A stretch of 64,000 bases of DNA, taken from contig NZ_FMIC01000002.1 of NCBI RefSeq assembly GCF_900091625.1, positions 4,836,001 through 4,900,000 on the forward strand. Reading direction: 5' to 3'. Position 1 is the stretch's first letter, and each line of letters starts with the position of its first letter. The position numbers and the translations under genes are program-made. The DNA is from Micromonospora peucetia. Lineage in GTDB: Bacteria; Actinomycetota; Actinomycetes; Mycobacteriales; Micromonosporaceae. Shown one piece after another: positions 61,273-64,000 of the stretch. The notes under the pieces were generated by a model. It saw nothing but the letters and a program-made list of their open reading frames with translations. It did not search any database and was not told the DNA's origin.

Positions 61273-63231
61273 TTGCCATCCCAACCCGTCGGCGCGATCC
61301 GCCGAGTCATTCCCGCCGTCTTCGTGCTGGTCCTCGTGGCCGCGTTCTTCGTCGTCGCCCGGCTGCCCAGCGCGTCGGCCGAGGAGCGTCAGACGCTGGC
61401 GTCGCGGTTCGGCTTCACCGAGCTGCCGATCGCGCTGCCGCCCGGCCTGCCCGAGCGCACCGTACGGACGGTGAACCCCGAGTACGAGCACATCCGCGCC
61501 TGGGTGTCGTCGGTCGGCGCCGCCGTCGCGGCGAACGACCTCGACGGCGACATGATCGCCAACGACCTCTGCCTGGTCGACAGCCGCAGCGACAGCGTGA
61601 TCGTCACGCCGTCGCCCGACGGGCCTGCCCGGTACGCGCCCTTCGTGCTGGACCCGGCGCCGCTGCCCACCCACAAGGCGATGGCGCCGATGGGCTGCGT
61701 GCCCGGCGACTTCAACGGCGACGGCCGGACCGACCTGCTCGCCTACTACTGGGGTCGTACCCCGGTGGTGTTCCTGCACCGCGCGTCCGCGACGGCGTCA
61801 CTGGCCATGGGGACCTTCCAGCCCACCGAGCTGATCGGCCAGCCGTCCTCCTCCAGCGGCGAGTACCAGGGCAAGTTCTGGAACACCAACGCGGTCTCGG
61901 TGGCGGACTTCGACGGCGACGGCCGCCCGGACATCGGCATCTTCAACTACTTCCCCGACAGTCAGGTGCTCGACCCGGCGGGCCATCCGAACGTCGAGAT
62001 GAACCACTCGCTGTCCCGGGCACAGAACGCCGGCGGGGCGCACGTGCTGCGCTGGACCGGGGCCACCGGCGGCGACAACCCGTCGGTGACCTACGAGGAG
62101 CAGACCGCCATCCCGCCGCAGTACGCCACCGGCTGGACCCTCGGCGCCGGCTCCGCCGACATCGACGGCGACCTGCTGCCCGAGCTGTACCTCGCCAACG
62201 ACTTCGGACGGGACCGGTTCTTCCACAACGTCTCCACGCCGGGCAAGATCCGCTTCGCGCTCGCCGAGGGGCGTCGTGGCGCGCTCACCCCGAAGTCCAT
62301 GGTGGTCGGCCACGACTCGTTCAAGGGCATGTCCATCGAGTTCGGCGACCTCGGCGGCACCGGCAAGTTCGACATGTTCGTCAGCAACATCACCACCTCC
62401 TGGGGCCTGGAGGAGAGCAACTTCGTCTGGCGCAACAACTCGTCGAGCCTGGCCGACGCCCGCAAGCGGTTGAGCGAGGGCAAGGCGGTCTTCGACAACA
62501 AGGCCGCCGAACTCAACATGGCCTGGGTCGGCTGGGGCTGGGACGCCAAGATGGCGGACTTCGACAACAGCGGCGAGATGACGGTCGTCCAGACCGCCGG
62601 CTTCGTCAAGGGCAAGATCAATCGTTGGTCGTGGTTGCAGGAGCTGGCCATGAGCAACGACCTCATGCTCCGCAACCCGGCCATGTGGCCCAAGGCCGGG
62701 CCCGGTGACGACATCGCCGGATCCGAACCGTTCGCCTTCTGGGTCCGGGAGAAGAACGGGCGCTACGCGAACATCAGCGCCGAGCTCGGCATGACCGACG
62801 GCACCCCGAGCCGGGGCGTGGCCGTCGCCGACACCAACGGCGACGGGGGCCAGGACTTCGCGGTGGCCCGCCAGTGGAGCGCCCCTTCGTACTACCGCAA
62901 CGACAAGCCCGGCAGCGGCAACTTCCTCGGCCTGCGCCTGTGCCGGCCGGGCGAGGATGGCCGCGGCACACCCGCGTACGGCGCCCAGGTCCGGGTGAAG
63001 ACCGCGGACGGTCGCACCCGCGTCGCCCAGCTCGACGGCGGCAGCGGTCACTCGGGCAAGCGCAGCTTCGACGTCTTCTTCGGCCTCGGCGACGCCGGTG
63101 ACAAGCCGGTGTCGGCGGAGATCGCCTGGCGCGACCTCAACGGTGGCGTGCACCGGCAGACCCTCGACCTCGCCGCGGGCTGGCACACGATCATGCTCAC
63201 GGACAAAGCCCAGGAGATGAACGCCAAATGA
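61273..63231 (+). CDS. unbV: UnbV-like enediyne protein with FG-GAP repeats and ASPIC/UnbV domain
   Basis: The 652-residue protein has an N-terminal membrane anchor or signal (RRVIPAVFVLVLVAAFFVV, then PSASA). At least six Asp-rich FG-GAP/VCBS repeats follow (DLDGDMIANDL, DFNGDGRTDLL, DFDGDGRPDIG, DIDGDLLPELY, DFDNSGEMTVV, DTNGDGGQDFAVA), which bind calcium. The C-terminal ASPIC/UnbV domain runs from about 550. It is exported, so its role in the pathway is unusual. TTG 61273 follows GAGGGG six bases upstream. The stop overlaps the UnbU start. Confidence 0.88.
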   Translation: MPSQPVGAIRRVIPAVFVLVLVAAFFVVARLPSASAEERQTLASRFGFTELPIALPPGLPERTVRTVNPEYEHIRAWVSSVGAAVAANDLDGDMIANDLCLVDSRSDSVIVTPSPDGPARYAPFVLDPAPLPTHKAMAPMGCVPGDFNGDGRTDLLAYYWGRTPVVFLHRASATASLAMGTFQPTELIGQPSSSSGEYQGKFWNTNAVSVADFDGDGRPDIGIFNYFPDSQVLDPAGHPNVEMNHSLSRAQNAGGAHVLRWTGATGGDNPSVTYEEQTAIPPQYATGWTLGAGSADIDGDLLPELYLANDFGRDRFFHNVSTPGKIRFALAEGRRGALTPKSMVVGHDSFKGMSIEFGDLGGTGKFDMFVSNITTSWGLEESNFVWRNNSSSLADARKRLSEGKAVFDNKAAELNMAWVGWGWDAKMADFDNSGEMTVVQTAGFVKGKINRWSWLQELAMSNDLMLRNPAMWPKAGPGDDIAGSEPFAFWVREKNGRYANISAELGMTDGTPSRGVAVADTNGDGGQDFAVARQWSAPSYYRNDKPGSGNFLGLRLCRPGEDGRGTPAYGAQVRVKTADGRTRVAQLDGGSGHSGKRSFDVFFGLGDAGDKPVSAEIAWRDLNGGVHRQTLDLAAGWHTIMLTDKAQEMNAK

Positions 63232-64000
63232 CCGACGTCCGAGACAGCGCCCGCACCGGCACCGACGGGAGAGGGGCGGGGGGCACCGCGGTCGCCGACG
63301 CCCCGGTCAGCCCGGTGCAGGTCGTCACCTTCGACCGCAACGCGTCGGTGGCGGCAACGCCCGGAGCGCCCCCGCGCGTCGACCGGCGGGATCCCCGATA
63401 CCTGGCCCTGCGCAACTTCGCCATCTCGATGAGCATCTTCAACATCCTCGGGTACACGGTGCTCGGCTTCGAGCAGCCCTGGACCTGGCCGCTGCTCGCC
63501 CTGGCGGTCGGCTACGCCACCGAGATCGTGGTCGAGCTGGTCACCGCGCGGGCGAACAAACGCCCGCCGGCCTTCACCGGCAACGGGGCCTGGGGGATGT
63601 ACACGTTCCTGCTGCCCACCCACATCACCGCGCTCGCCGCGAACATGCTGCTCTACGCCAACGACAACTTCTGGCCGATCGCCTTCGCGGTGGTCGTCGC
63701 CATCGGCCAGAAGGCGATCTTCCTGGCGCCGATCAAGGGCCGCATGCGGCACTTCATGAACCCGTCCAACTTCGGCATCACGGTGACCCTGGTCGCCTTC
63801 TCCTGGGTCAACATCGCCCCGCCGTACCACTTCACCGAGGACGTCCCGGACATGGTCCGGCTCCTCGTGCCGCTGGTCATCCTGACGGCCGGCACGGTGC
63901 TCAACGGGGTGCTGACCAAGAAGATCCCGCTCGTCGTGGGCTGGGTGGGCGGCTTCGTGATCCAGGCGCTGGTGCGGCACTTCATCTGGGACGTCGCGCT
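63228..64000 (+). CDS. unbU: UnbU-like membrane protein, 3' truncated
   Basis: The frame is open from ATG 63228 to the window end (257 residues seen). After a polar N-terminus of about 60 residues come several hydrophobic helices (NFAISMSIFNILGYTVLGF, LAVGYATEIVVELVTA, WGMYTFLLPTHITALAANMLL, LVPLVILTAGTVLNGVL). MNPSNFGITVTLVAF resembles the NQR2/RnfD flavin-binding family that UnbU belongs to. A role in transport or electron transfer is likely. It overlaps unbV by four bases. Confidence 0.85.
   Translation, partial: MTDVRDSARTGTDGRGAGGTAVADAPVSPVQVVTFDRNASVAATPGAPPRVDRRDPRYLALRNFAISMSIFNILGYTVLGFEQPWTWPLLALAVGYATEIVVELVTARANKRPPAFTGNGAWGMYTFLLPTHITALAANMLLYANDNFWPIAFAVVVAIGQKAIFLAPIKGRMRHFMNPSNFGITVTLVAFSWVNIAPPYHFTEDVPDMVRLLVPLVILTAGTVLNGVLTKKIPLVVGWVGGFVIQALVRHFIWDVA

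Overview
The window is high-GC actinomycete DNA: GTG and TTG starts are frequent, genes are tightly packed, and it carries a mycothiol-type DinB-fold enzyme, a MalT-like LuxR giant, a SigB/F/G-type sigma factor and an enediyne polyketide synthase. A Micromonosporaceae member, plausibly Micromonospora, is my best guess, but nothing here fixes the genus. No tRNA, rRNA, CRISPR array, transposase or phage gene was seen.

Layout. 1-9.6 kb: the 3' end of a PKS-type C-methyltransferase, a secreted SGNH esterase, a secreted lectin/beta-helix protein, a trans-sulfuration PLP enzyme, a lipid kinase, a ROK regulator and a TetR/DHA2 exporter pair. 9.7-15.8 kb (minus strand): a complete STM4011-STM4015-type cassette of two radical SAM proteins, a sulfatase-like hydrolase, an ATP-grasp protein and two tandem leucine-rich-repeat proteins; its function is unknown to me. 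16-18.5 kb: a shikimate dehydrogenase-like protein, a small membrane protein and a secreted polyester hydrolase (PETase/cutinase type). 18.7-24.5 kb: a five-component Liv-type ABC importer with a TetR gene. 24.6-27.3 kb: a LuxR giant. 27.3-34.2 kb: a catabolic island (alcohol and aldehyde dehydrogenases, two acyl-CoA dehydrogenases, SDR, MaoC hydratase) around a TetR gene whose likely operator occurs at both ends of that gene. 34.4-38.6 kb: sigma factor, M20 peptidase, an iodotyrosine-deiodinase-like flavoprotein and a DinB-fold protein.

38.7-64 kb is an enediyne biosynthetic locus, cut by the window end. Its core is PksE (KS-AT-ACP-KR-DH-PPTase) with the TEBC thioesterase, two DUF1702 proteins, UnbV and a truncated UnbU. 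Around it lie a flavin reductase, a P450, a GMC oxidoreductase with a small partner protein, two AhpD-like paralogs, an NAD-dependent epimerase-like protein, a DHA2 exporter, a histidine-rich membrane protein with a CopC-like protein, and AraC and MerR regulators. PksE builds the polyene and TEBC releases it. The Unb proteins and redox enzymes are expected to turn it into the warhead. The flavin reductase/P450/GMC set leans toward a nine-membered core, but this is inference.

Regulatory DNA is rich: several GC hairpin terminators in convergent gaps, apparent leaderless promoters overlapped by palindromes, and a structured repeat between simple-sequence tracts downstream of the P450.
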